From Planctomycetota bacterium (GTDB lineage Bacteria > Planctomycetota > UBA1135 > UBA2386): a DNA stretch of 43,999 nucleotides. Of this stretch, positions 16,047 through 24,300 are shown piece after piece (within the stretch, counting starts at the first letter, position 1; the number at the start of each line of letters is the position of its first letter). The translations under genes and the position numbers were made by a program. The stretch lies in NCBI GenBank assembly GCA_020848735.1, contig JADLHO010000104.1, forward strand, positions 1 to 43,999, written 5' to 3'. The notes beneath the pieces were generated by a model. That model was given only the letters and a program-made list of their open reading frames with translations. It did no database searches and had not been told where the DNA came from.

Positions 16047-17008
16047 CGGCGGGCCGCGCCGGCCGCGAACCAGCGCCTCACGACCTCGCGTTCGGACTCG
16101 GGGACGTGGCGCGAACGCAACGCCCGCTCCGCCGCACGCGTGAAGTCCATCGCCGCGGAGGGAGGTGCCGGCGCGGCCGGAGACGCGCTGGCTTCCGGCG
16201 CCCTGCCGGCGCTGCCGGCGTCGCCCGCCGCGGGATCTGCCGCGGGATCGGCTGCCGCGGGTTGCTCGAAGCGCGGCACGAGGAAGCTGTCGACGAGCGC
16301 GGCATCGAGCGGGCCCAGCGTCGGTTCCGGCGCGGCGGCGCTCTTGCGATCCGCAGGCTGCTCCTCGCCGTGGCCGGCCTCGGTCGCCGAGTCCGTCACG
16401 GCACCGCCGGCGTTCGACGCCGCCTCACTCGGCTCGGCGGCCGAGGCCGCGGGCTCCGTCTGGGTGCCGGCGCGGGTCTCCCCCGTCCCCGTCCCCCCGC
16501 TCGCGCCCCGGGCGGCGGCGCGACCCGCCAGGGGCAGGACGCCCTCGGGGAGGGCGTGCAGCCAGAGGCCCCGCAGGAGCAGCAGCAGCGCGGCGAGGAC
16601 GAGCACGAGGCGCAGGGGGCGCCGGCTCGCCCGGGCGAGCCGGCGGCCGAGCTCGCGCTCGGGCGGCAGCGCGCGGAGCCGCGCCGCGAGGCCGTCCGCG
16701 AGCCAGGCGCGGGCGGCCGGGTCTCCGACCCCGCTCGCGTGGGTGCGGAGCCAGCCCTCGAGCCCGAGCCGCTCGTCCAGCCCCGCGACATCGAGCCTCA
16801 GCGCGACGGCGCGCAGCGCCGCGAAGAGCCCGAGCGCGGGAAGCGCCGCGACCGCGAGCGCCGGCAGCGCGCGCGGCAGGCCGAGCCACGCGCAGACGAG
16901 CACGAGCGCGGCGAGCGCGGCGAAGTTCGCCGTCTCCGCCGCGACCCGCGCGAACACATAGCTCGCACGGCACCGCGCGAGGAAGCCCGCCACCACGTCG
17001 TCGCTCAT
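16043..17008 (-). CDS. Membrane protein of unknown function upstream of DUF58/VWA genes
   Basis: 321 residues, not recognised as a named family. Visible parts: two or three hydrophobic helices at about 28-70 (AALVLVCAWLGLPRALPALA and ALPALGLFAALRAVALRL), another at about 132-150 (LRLVLVLAALLLLLRGLWL), then a long disordered Ala/Glu/Pro/Ser-rich segment to about residue 285, and a short helical end AAERALRSRHVPESEREVVR. The layout (N-terminal helix pairs and a low-complexity tail) resembles membrane proteins that accompany DUF58/VWA modules. The ATG at 17008 follows a strong inverted repeat, and the stop overlaps the DUF58 start, marking it as the first gene of this three-gene set. Confidence 0.7.
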   Translation of the reverse strand: MSDDVVAGFLARCRASYVFARVAAETANFAALAALVLVCAWLGLPRALPALAVAALPALGLFAALRAVALRLDVAGLDERLGLEGWLRTHASGVGDPAARAWLADGLAARLRALPPERELGRRLARASRRPLRLVLVLAALLLLLRGLWLHALPEGVLPLAGRAAARGASGGTGTGETRAGTQTEPAASAAEPSEAASNAGGAVTDSATEAGHGEEQPADRKSAAAPEPTLGPLDAALVDSFLVPRFEQPAAADPAADPAAGDAGSAGRAPEASASPAAPAPPSAAMDFTRAAERALRSRHVPESEREVVRRWFAAGAARR

Positions 17009-17040
17009 CGAGGAACGCCGGGGAGCGTAGCCGGAAATGC

Positions 17041-17085
17041 GATCGGGTCGGAATCGTCGGCGCTGCCGGCGATTCCGACCCGATC
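17041..17085. terminator. Perfect 16-bp inverted repeat between two operons
   Basis: GATCGGGTCGGAATCG (17041-17056) is repeated as its exact complement at 17070-17085, and the 13-base loop adds a further short stem. It lies after the DUF4340 gene and before the DUF58/VWA set, both transcribed leftward. On the minus strand it is followed by GCATTTCC, only a weak U tract. Best read as a terminator; a protein-binding site is also possible. Confidence 0.6.
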
Positions 17086-17145
17086 CGAAGAAAGGAGATC
17101 GTGCGAGCTTTCGGACTGAAACGGGGACGAGCTTGAGCGCCCGGT

Positions 17146-18216
17146 TCAGCGCGGCTTCGGGTCGAAGTAGCGGTCGGCGCTCCGGTCGAAGCTCGACACC
17201 ACCCAATCGCCGGCCGTCAGCAGGAACTCGACCGAGCTGCAACGCACCCAGTACTCGTTCTTGCCCGGCACCTGGTTGCCGATGTGGAGCCGCACCTTGC
17301 GGCCGTCGGCGAGCTGCGCCTCCGCGAAGATCTTCGGTGCCGTGAGGCCGCGCTCCGCGAGGATCGCGTCGAGGCTGCCGTCCGCCGGGAGCCGCGCGCC
17401 GTACTCGTGCACGTTGAAGGCCGCGATCGTCTGGACGAGCGCGCGCACCTCGCTGTTGCGCGGCGCGCCGACGTCGTCGGGACCGAGCTCCTTGCTCCAG
17501 TCGGGCGTCTCGCGCGACGCGCGCACGAAGGCCACCTCGCCCTTGGGCGCCTTCACGTGGACGCGTAGCACCTCGTCGATCGGCAGCCGCAACGGGCTGC
17601 GATCGAGCCAGGCCTGCGGGTCGGGGTCGATCACCCAGTACTCGTGCTCGTAGAGCACGACGTCGGCGCTGTCGCGGGCGCGCACGAAGAAGCCGCGGAC
17701 GACCTCCTTGCCGACGCGTCCCGCGCTCGCGTCCTTGCCGATCAGGAGCTCGGCGATCAGCCGCTGGCTGCCGTCCATGCAGCGGATCTCGGTCGCGCTC
17801 TCGGCATCGAGCCCGTAGCGCGCGAGCTGTTCGGGAGAACCGTCGGCGAGCACGAGCGCCTCGGAATCGCGGGGGATCGCCTCCACGTGCTGGAGGATGC
17901 GTTCGAAGATGCGATCGTCGCGCACCGGAGCGCCGGCGAGCGGGCCCTCGGCGATCGCCCAGTCCGACTCGGTCCGCACGAACTGCGTGATCACGCGCTT
18001 CGGCTCGCCCTTCTCGTCGCGCACGAGCGTGCCCTTCTCGTCGCGCACCGGCACCGCGATGCCGATCGCGCGCACGTTCGCGCGCGTGAAGCCAGGGAAG
18101 AGCCGCGCCAGCTCGGTGACGTCGGTGAAGTTGCCGCGCTCGCTCCAGATCGTGAGCCCGGTCGGGATCGCGAGCACGAGCGCGACGAGTAGCAGGATCA
18201 AGTTGCTCTTCAGCAT
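17146..18216 (-). CDS. DUF4340-domain membrane protein
   Basis: 356 residues with one N-terminal membrane helix (LKSNLILLLVALVLAIPTGLTIW) acting as signal anchor. The remainder is an extracytoplasmic region of repeated beta units typical of DUF4340, with segments such as ESDWAIAEGP, RLIAELLIGKDAS, YWVIDPDPQAWLDRSPL and KVRLHIGNQVPGKNEYWV. The family is regularly found beside GldG-like proteins and ABC-2 permeases, as here. Its biochemical role is not known. It begins 72 bases after gldG and closes the four-gene ABC set. Start is placed at MLKSNLIL, just before the helix; the longer frame to 18258 adds a basic low-complexity stretch. Confidence 0.85.
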   Translation of the reverse strand: MLKSNLILLLVALVLAIPTGLTIWSERGNFTDVTELARLFPGFTRANVRAIGIAVPVRDEKGTLVRDEKGEPKRVITQFVRTESDWAIAEGPLAGAPVRDDRIFERILQHVEAIPRDSEALVLADGSPEQLARYGLDAESATEIRCMDGSQRLIAELLIGKDASAGRVGKEVVRGFFVRARDSADVVLYEHEYWVIDPDPQAWLDRSPLRLPIDEVLRVHVKAPKGEVAFVRASRETPDWSKELGPDDVGAPRNSEVRALVQTIAAFNVHEYGARLPADGSLDAILAERGLTAPKIFAEAQLADGRKVRLHIGNQVPGKNEYWVRCSSVEFLLTAGDWVVSSFDRSADRYFDPKPR

Positions 18217-18287
18217 GCGTGCCACCTCGCAGCACGGCGTTCGCGGACCACGCCGCACCGATTCCGCATCGGGATCACGGCATCACC

Positions 18288-20327
18288 TCAGCCACCGACA
18301 CCGGTGAGGAACTGCTTCTTGCGCGCACGGCGCACGATGAGGCCGACGACACCGCACGCGACGAAGAGCAGCGGCGGGACGACGGCATTGCGCCAGCGCA
18401 GCGCGCCCTGGCGGGACTCGATCTCCTCCTGCAGGCGCTCCGGAGCGATGCGCGTCTGCTCACCCTCCTCGAGGACGCGCTGGCGGCGATCCGTGAACTG
18501 CTTGCCCGTGAGGCCGAAGAGATCGCGGTCCTGCGCCAGCCAGTCGAGCAGCGTGAGGAAGAAGCTCGCACCGAGCTGGCTCACCGGACCGACCTGCCCG
18601 TACTCGCCGAGGATCAGGTCGTCGCGCACGAAGTCGGAGTCGGCGACGATCACGAGCTGCGCGCCCGCCGCCGCGCGCGTGAGCGGCGCGGGTTCGGCGT
18701 CCTTCGCCGCGGGACCGGCGCCGGAACCGAGCTCGACCGGAGGTCCGAGCGGGCTCGGCTCCTCCTTCGGCGGCTGCTCGCCGATCGGGTCCTCGAGCGG
18801 GTCCTTCGGCGGCGTCACCTTCGGCTCCGTCGGCCGCGGCGGGATCGCCCGGCCGGCGAACCACGACGGGAACTCACCGCTGAGAGCGACGAGCAACCCG
18901 TGCTGCTGCGGCGGCTCGTGCGCCATCACCTCCGCGATGCGCTGGTTGAAGCGGTTGATCGACGCTTCGAACTCGGTGCCAGCGCCGAGCGGATTCACCG
19001 ACTGCGGCAGGCGCTCGAGGATCGAGAACGGCGAGCTGCGCATCAGCATCTGGCCGCGCACGGCGTCGGGCAGTGGCTCGACGAGATCGACGGCACAGGG
19101 CCAGAAGAACACGGGCGTGACGAGTCCGCGCGCCGCCTCGCGATCGATCCCCGGCGCGAACACGCGCCGATAGGTCTCGACGACCGCGGGGTCGGTCACG
19201 CCGCGGACGCGCGCGACGTCGGCTGCCCGCGCCGACCAGTCGATGTCCTGCGGCGGGAACCAGTAGGGATAGGGCGTGCGCGCCAGCGCGGACTGATTCC
19301 CCATCGGGATCACGAACTGGAACGGCACGGCGCCGGTCGTCGCGTCGAGCAGCGCCTTCTCGTGCAGGACCGCGCCGTAGTGCGCGAGCTGCTCGACGAA
19401 GCGGAAGCCCGAGCCCTCGGCGTCGTAGCCGATGCGCCGCACGTCCATCACGCGGGCCTGACCGAGGGAGACGTCGTCGGTGTCGGCGAAGATCGCGAGC
19501 TTGCCGCCCCGCATGAGGAACTGGTCGAGCGCGTATTTCTGCCGGTCGGTGAGGTTGCGCGGCCGCAGCAGGACCAGCGTGCCGAGGTCCTCGGGGACGA
19601 GCTGGCCGCGGCTCAGGTCGACGCCCACGAGTTCGTAGCGATCGCGGATGTCCTCGAGGTCGAGGAGCTTGCCGAAGGCCTTCTGCGGTTCCTGGCGTTG
19701 GTAGCGCGCCGAGGTCGAGGGCGGCTCCGCCGCCCACTGGATCACGCCGATCCGCGGCCGCTCGGTGACCGTGACGGCCTTCAGGATCGGCGTCAGCAGC
19801 GCCTCGTAGAGCGCCGGGCGATCGTCGAACCCGATGAAGGGCTGGACCTTCTGCTTCTGGCCGCCGTAGCGGAAACGAAGCCCCTGCCAGATGTCCTTCG
19901 TCGAGAGCGTGGTGCCCTGGAGGTCCTGCACGCGCTGCGCCTGGATGCCGAGGCGCTCGGCCTTCTTGCGGATCTCGGTGTCGGAAGCCGGATCGAAGTA
20001 CTGGACGACGATGCGGCCCTTGGACTGCTGCGCGTACTCGTCGAGCACGTTGCGCAGCGTGCGGCGGCCTTCGCGCGTCGCCGCCGTGAGTTCCTCGTCG
20101 GCGCTGAAGTAGGCCTCGACGAGGAGCCGCTGGTCGATGCGTTCGAGGACGCGCCGCGTCGAATCGGTCAGCGTGTAGACGCGGTCCGCGGTGAGGTCCA
20201 CGCGAGCGCGCCAGCGCGAGGCGAGGAACAGCACCATCCCGAGGATGAGCACGAGGAGCATCACGTGGAGCGTGATGCCCAGGACCCAGCCCGTCTCACG
20301 CGAGCTCCGCAGCGTCGCAGGGTTCAT
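18288..20327 (-). CDS. GldG-family ABC auxiliary membrane protein
   Basis: 679 residues. An N-terminal membrane helix (about 15-38, LGITLHVMLLVLILGMVLFLA) is followed by SRWRARVDLTADRVYTLTDST, the signature of GldG / ABC-transporter auxiliary proteins. A large extracytoplasmic region contains LVLLRPRNLTDRQKYALDQF and GGKLAIFADTDD, an inserted Pro/Glu-rich linker near residues 500-550 (PPKEEPSPLGPP), and a final membrane helix near NAVVPPLLFVACGVVGLIV. GldG works with GldA and GldF in gliding Bacteroidetes; in other phyla the homologues have no settled function. The start overlaps the permease stop (ATGA). It is the third gene of the ATPase-permease-GldG-DUF4340 set. Confidence 0.88.
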   Translation of the reverse strand: MNPATLRSSRETGWVLGITLHVMLLVLILGMVLFLASRWRARVDLTADRVYTLTDSTRRVLERIDQRLLVEAYFSADEELTAATREGRRTLRNVLDEYAQQSKGRIVVQYFDPASDTEIRKKAERLGIQAQRVQDLQGTTLSTKDIWQGLRFRYGGQKQKVQPFIGFDDRPALYEALLTPILKAVTVTERPRIGVIQWAAEPPSTSARYQRQEPQKAFGKLLDLEDIRDRYELVGVDLSRGQLVPEDLGTLVLLRPRNLTDRQKYALDQFLMRGGKLAIFADTDDVSLGQARVMDVRRIGYDAEGSGFRFVEQLAHYGAVLHEKALLDATTGAVPFQFVIPMGNQSALARTPYPYWFPPQDIDWSARAADVARVRGVTDPAVVETYRRVFAPGIDREAARGLVTPVFFWPCAVDLVEPLPDAVRGQMLMRSSPFSILERLPQSVNPLGAGTEFEASINRFNQRIAEVMAHEPPQQHGLLVALSGEFPSWFAGRAIPPRPTEPKVTPPKDPLEDPIGEQPPKEEPSPLGPPVELGSGAGPAAKDAEPAPLTRAAAGAQLVIVADSDFVRDDLILGEYGQVGPVSQLGASFFLTLLDWLAQDRDLFGLTGKQFTDRRQRVLEEGEQTRIAPERLQEEIESRQGALRWRNAVVPPLLFVACGVVGLIVRRARKKQFLTGVGG

Positions 20328-21058
20328 CCGCGCAACCTCCGGCCGCGCAGCACGAGCGCGTTGAAGTAGAGGAACAGCCCGCAGAACGCGGCGAAGTAGA
20401 TGAGGTCACGCGAGTCGAGCACGCCGCGCGTGATGCTCAGGAAATACCGCGATGGACTCAGTGCGCCGCAGAGCTCGACGAGCCACTCCGGGAGCCCGAG
20501 GCGCGAAAGCAGCGCGAGGAACTCGGGGAAGCCGAGGAAGAGCAGGATGCCGAGCAACACGATCGAGAGCAGCGCCGCGACGATCTGATCGCGCGTCAGG
20601 CTCGAGAAGAACATGCCCACCGCGACGTACGCCCCCGCCATCAGCAGCGCCGCGGCGTAGGCCCCGAAGGTGACTCCCCAGTCGAGCTGGCCGAGCGCGT
20701 CGAGCGTCCACGGCAGGCCGAGCGAGAGCAGAAGGACGATCGCGAGGAAGCCGAGGGCCGCGAGGAACTTCCCGGCGACGAGCTGTCGGATCGTCACGGG
20801 GAACGTCATCAGGAGTTCGATCGTGCCGAGCTTCCGCTCCTCGGCCCAGAGCCGCATGGTCAGCACCGGGAGGAAGAGGAGGAACACGATCGGCAGGCCG
20901 CCGAAGAACACCCCCATGTCGGCGGGCTGATCGTGCCCGATCGCCGAGACACTGCGGGCGAGCTGGACGAAGAGGAACAGCGCGCCGAAGACGTAGGCGA
21001 TCGGCGAGTTGAAGTAGCTGCGCAACTCGCGGCGCATCACGATCCAGGTCTCACGCAT
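20324..21058 (-). CDS. ABC-2 type permease (GldF-like)
   Basis: About 244 residues with six hydrophobic helices. The N-terminal motif ETWIVMRRELRSYFNSPIAY is typical for GldF-like permeases, followed by TMRLWAEERKLGTIELLMT, the cytoplasmic coupling region. It should form the membrane channel of the transporter whose ATPase is encoded just upstream. The reading frame remains open to 21154, but the ATG at 21058 fits the family start and overlaps the ATPase stop by 8 bases. The transported molecule is unknown. Confidence 0.88.
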   Translation of the reverse strand: MRETWIVMRRELRSYFNSPIAYVFGALFLFVQLARSVSAIGHDQPADMGVFFGGLPIVFLLFLPVLTMRLWAEERKLGTIELLMTFPVTIRQLVAGKFLAALGFLAIVLLLSLGLPWTLDALGQLDWGVTFGAYAAALLMAGAYVAVGMFFSSLTRDQIVAALLSIVLLGILLFLGFPEFLALLSRLGLPEWLVELCGALSPSRYFLSITRGVLDSRDLIYFAAFCGLFLYFNALVLRGRRLRG

Positions 21059-21998
21059 CTCGCGCACCCTCCCGGCGACCGACCGTGAACGCCCGGAACG
21101 CGTCTTCGAGCGACGGCCGGAGTCGTTCGAGCTGGAGCAGGCGCAAGCCGGCACCGACCACGCCCGCGGCGATCCGTCCCTCGAGCGCTCCGCCGGCGAC
21201 GCTCACGTCGCCGCGGACGAGGAAGCCGCCGCCCTCGCGCGCCAGGACCTCGTGCACGCCGTCGACCTGCTGGAGCGCGGCCGCGACCGCATCCGGAGGC
21301 GCCGCGACGCGCACGAACACGTCTCCGGGCGGCAGCTGTGCGACGAGGTCGTCGCGCGTGCCGTCCGCGACGATCTCGCCGAGGTCGATGACGATGACGC
21401 GCGTGCAAGCCGCTTCGACCTCTTGCAGGTAATGCGTCGAGAGGATCACCGTGTGCTCCTCGCCGAGGCGCTGGATCAGCGAGCGCACCTCGACGATCTG
21501 GTTCGGGTCGAGGCCGCTCGTCGGCTCGTCGAGGATCAGGAGATCCGGCTGGTGGACCATCGCCTGCGCGAGTCCCACCCGCTGCCGATAGCCCTTCGAG
21601 AGCTCGAGGATGTTCTTGCCCCACACGCGTTCGAGGCCGCAGAGCTCCACGACGCGGGCGAGCGCCGGAGGCAGCTCCTTGCCGCGGAGCCCGCGGATCT
21701 CGGCGGCGAAGCGGAGGTACTCGTGCACGCTCATCTCGCCGTAGAGCGGAGTCGACTCGGGGAGGTAGCCGATGCGACGGCGGACGGCGAGCGAGTCCTC
21801 CACGACGTCGAGGCCGTCGATGCGGGCGGTGCCCGAGCTCGGCACGAGGAAGCCCGTCAGGATCTTCATCGTCGTCGACTTGCCGGCCCCGTTGGGGCCG
21901 AGGAAGCCGACGACCTCGCCGCGCGCCACGTGGAAGGAGATGCCACGGAGCGCGCGCGCCGGCCCGTAGTTCTTCGTCAGGTTCTCGACCTCGATCAT
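21051..21998 (-). CDS. ABC transporter ATP-binding protein (GldA-like)
   Basis: 315 residues. Walker A is GPNGAGKSTT, Q loop GYLPESTPLY, signature LSKGYRQRVGLAQ, Walker B LLILDEPTSGLD, and the switch His in LSTHYLQEV. After the ATPase domain (~1-220) a C-terminal domain of about 90 residues resembles the extension found in GldA/CcmA-type exporters. It should energise the GldF-like permease that follows. Start MIEVENLTKNYG is the family start; the frame extends to 22046 without similarity. It lies 133 bases downstream of rho on the same strand, separated by a GC-rich hairpin. Confidence 0.93.
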   Translation of the reverse strand: MIEVENLTKNYGPARALRGISFHVARGEVVGFLGPNGAGKSTTMKILTGFLVPSSGTARIDGLDVVEDSLAVRRRIGYLPESTPLYGEMSVHEYLRFAAEIRGLRGKELPPALARVVELCGLERVWGKNILELSKGYRQRVGLAQAMVHQPDLLILDEPTSGLDPNQIVEVRSLIQRLGEEHTVILSTHYLQEVEAACTRVIVIDLGEIVADGTRDDLVAQLPPGDVFVRVAAPPDAVAAALQQVDGVHEVLAREGGGFLVRGDVSVAGGALEGRIAAGVVGAGLRLLQLERLRPSLEDAFRAFTVGRREGARDA

Positions 21999-22081
21999 CG
22001 CTCTCGTCCTGCTCCCGGTTGGTCCATGACGATCGGCGACGCGCATCCGCCGACACGTGCGCGCGACCCGTGCCCCGCGAG

Positions 22082-22114
22082 GACGGCGCGCGGGCGCGCG
22101 ACGCCGCGCGTCCG
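22082..22114 (-). terminator. GC-rich hairpin after rho
   Basis: GGACG (22082-22086) and CGTCC (22110-22114) close a stem whose interior is made of alternating GC dinucleotides able to pair further. It lies 17 bases past the rho stop codon. There is no T tract, so termination is inferred from position. Confidence 0.35.
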
Positions 22115-22131
22115 CCCCGCGCGGCCGACTC

Positions 22132-23508
22132 TCACTCCTCGACGCGGAAGGACGCCAGGAACTGGGCGTTCGACTTCGTCTTGGACAGCTTGTCGATCAG
22201 CATGGGCATCGCATCGAGCACGTTGAGCCGCGCGAGCACGCGGCGCAGCGTGTAGATGCTGTTCACGACGCCCTTGCTCAGCAGCAACTCCTCCCTGCGC
22301 GTTCCCGACAGCTCGATGTCGATCGCCGGGAAGATGCGCCGCTCCGCGAGCTGCCGGTTGAGCACGAGCTCCATGTTCCCGGTGCCCTTGAACTCCTCGA
22401 AGATCACCTGGTCCATCCGCGACCCGGTGTCGACGAGCGTCGTGGCGAGGATCGTCAGCGAGCCGCCCTCCTCGGACTTGCGCGCCGAGCCGAAGAACTT
22501 CTTGGGCTGCTCGAGGACCTTGCTGCCGATGCCGCCCGACATCGTCGCACCACCGCCACGGCCGAGCGCCGAGTTGTAGGCACGCGTGAGGCGCGTGATC
22601 GAGTCGAGCAGGATGACGACGTCCTTGCCGGATTCGACGAGCCGCTGCGCGCGACGCATCGCCATCTCGGAGACGGCGATGTGGTGCTTGGGGCCTTCGT
22701 CGAGCGTCGACACCAGGACCTCCCGGTTCTCGCCTTCGACCGCGCGCTTCCACCCGGTGGCCACCTCGGGTCGCTCGTCGATGAGCAACACGATCATGCA
22801 GACCTCGGGGTAGTGGTCCGCGATCGCGTGGCAGATCTTCTGCATCAGCACGGTCTTGCCGGAACGCGGGGGCGCGACGATGAGGCCGCGCTGGCCACGA
22901 CCGATCGGACAGAGCAGATCGACGATGCGCAGGCTGATGTCGGCGTCGTCGCCGTGCGCGAGGACGAACATCGGCGTCGGGTCGACGACCGTGAGCTCGC
23001 GGAACGGACGGCGGTCGCGCGAGGCCTCGGGCGTCATGCCGTCGACCTCGTCCACGCTGACCAGCGTCGGACGGCGGTGGCCGCGCGCCGGAATGCCGCC
23101 ATGGCCCACGACCATGCTCCCCTCGAGGAGCCGGTTCTGGCGGACCACCGCGCTCGGCACGAAGACGTCGTCGTAGCCGTCGGGGTCGGGCAGATACATG
23201 TGCCGGCGCTGCCGCAACCAGCCGCTCATGTCGCGCTGCAGTTCAAGCACGCCGGTGAAGGTCTGCTGTTCACCCTCGAGTTCCGGGATGAAGTCGCCAC
23301 CGCCGCCGGAACCGCCGCCCGCGGGACCGCCGCCCGCGTGGCCGCCCCCGGAGGGGCCGCCGCCACCACCACCCCCACCACCACCGCCGCTGCCACCGCG
23401 GCCGCGACGACGCCGCCGCTTGCGCCAGCGCTTCTGGCCACCACCGGCGTCATCCATGCCGCCCTCGTGATTCGTCATCAGGACATCCCGTTCGCGTTGA
23501 TTGCTCAT
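22132..23508 (-). CDS. rho: Transcription termination factor Rho
   Basis: 458-residue RNA-dependent ATPase that ends transcription. The primary RNA-binding (cold-shock-like) domain is seen at [18 protein letters not shown] and [17 protein letters not shown]; the motor has Walker [14 protein letters not shown], Walker [17 protein letters not shown], the Q loop [20 protein letters not shown], the R loop [15 protein letters not shown] and the end [12 protein letters not shown]. What is odd is the N terminus: the usual small helical Rho-N domain is missing and replaced by ~70 residues with an Arg/Lys cluster (about 25-37), an 11-glycine run and Gly/Ser/Pro repeats. In-frame starts exist at 23508 and 23478. 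A long leader precedes it. Rho is usually autoregulated through its own leader. Confidence 0.97.
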   Translation of the reverse strand: MSNQRERDVLMTNHEGGMDDAGGGQKRWRKRRRRRGRGGSGGGGGGGGGGGPSGGGHAGGGPAGGGSGGGGDFIPELEGEQQTFTGVLELQRDMSGWLRQRRHMYLPDPDGYDDVFVPSAVVRQNRLLEGSMVVGHGGIPARGHRRPTLVSVDEVDGMTPEASRDRRPFRELTVVDPTPMFVLAHGDDADISLRIVDLLCPIGRGQRGLIVAPPRSGKTVLMQKICHAIADHYPEVCMIVLLIDERPEVATGWKRAVEGENREVLVSTLDEGPKHHIAVSEMAMRRAQRLVESGKDVVILLDSITRLTRAYNSALGRGGGATMSGGIGSKVLEQPKKFFGSARKSEEGGSLTILATTLVDTGSRMDQVIFEEFKGTGNMELVLNRQLAERRIFPAIDIELSGTRREELLLSKGVVNSIYTLRRVLARLNVLDAMPMLIDKLSKTKSNAQFLASFRVEE

Positions 23509-24113
23509 CCGACACCGCTCACATCGCTGAGCGCTCGCCGTCGACGAAAGTCGTCGCGACCACGAACCGCGCGCCGCAGCACCACCGCTCGCGCCGCCAC
23601 GCGAACGCAGCCCGAGGGCGCGCACCGCGCCCGGACCGCCAGGGTCCGGGACCGGTCGCCACCGCTCGTCTCGCTCGCCATGTGCCGTTGCTTCGCAGCA
23701 TGGTTCTCCGACTCGGATCGCGCGACGGCCTCAGCCGAAGCGACATTCACGCCGGGGACCACGGTTGCAACGCGAAGTCCGTCGAAGACCTGGCACAGGC
23801 GCAGGCCCCAAGGGCGACCTGCGCTCGTCCATCCTGCGGCCACTGAGCCGCCGTGCCTGCCAGCTCGGGCTCCGGGCCTCCGCCTCCACGCGCCGTCCTG
23901 ATGCTCCCCGCCCCCGGGACCTCGCGGGCCGGCGGGCATCGAAGATCACGATGCGAGTCGTGGAAATGGAGCTCCCCGGGAGCCTTGGTGTCCTCGACGG
24001 GCCGCCTCGGTGCGAGTGCGTTCCCAGCGTCTCGGATCCGGCCCGACGCCCTGCGCGTCGCGGGGCCAGTGCCCCGAACTCAGCCGGAACGGGCAGCGAG
24101 GCTGCCCGTTGGA
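23509..24113 (-). promoter_or_regulatory. Long structured leader of rho (about 600 nt)
   Basis: Between the candidate rho promoter and the rho ATG lie about 600 bases without a convincing gene. The region opens with a 10-bp perfect hairpin (24110-24088) and a 6-bp stem with a 4-base loop (24076-24061), and further inverted repeats occur at 23971-23983 and 23799-23824. I compared it by eye with signal-recognition-particle RNA and RNase P RNA and saw neither. One minus-strand frame (23939-23505) ends in an ATGA overlap with rho but has mixed third positions, so it is not called as a gene. Confidence 0.5.
24088..24110 (-). repeat. Perfect 10-bp hairpin at the start of the rho leader
   Basis: AACGGGCAGC (24088-24097), 3-base loop, GCTGCCCGTT (24101-24110). 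It would be the first structure made in the rho transcript. A second stem CGGGGC/GCCCCG at 24061-24076 follows. On the other strand it could end transcripts going toward clpP. Confidence 0.6.
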
Positions 24114-24119
24114 CGCGGG

Positions 24120-24148
24120 ACCTTAGCGAACGATCGACCGCGCGGCAA
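24120..24148 (-). promoter_or_regulatory. Candidate sigma70-type promoter for rho
   Basis: Minus strand: TTGCCG (24148-24143), 17-bp spacer, TAAGGT (24125-24120); predicted start near 24113. The -10 and its flanks (CGCTAAGGTCC) are the same as those before tRNA-Leu. Confidence 0.55.
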
Positions 24149-24300
24149 GCCTCTCGATCAGATGATCGACGAAGGGCGACGGTGCCTTGCGTCGCGCCGT
24201 GCCGGCGCGTATCCACGCTCACCTCCTCAATGAGGGGCGCTCGCGCACCCGAAGGAGGAGTCGGACGAGGCCCGTTTGGGCCTGTCCCTGCAGCCTCGCC

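Noticed and set aside
23509..24113. Signal-recognition-particle RNA or RNase P RNA in the rho leader
   Set aside because: The expected GGAAGNAGC or GAAAGTCCGGGC signatures were not found on either strand; the hairpins alone are insufficient.
24251..24300. Alternative clpP start near the strong GAAGGAGGAG
   Set aside because: The only start codon at a suitable distance (TTG 24276) is out of frame with ClpP and gives low-complexity text.
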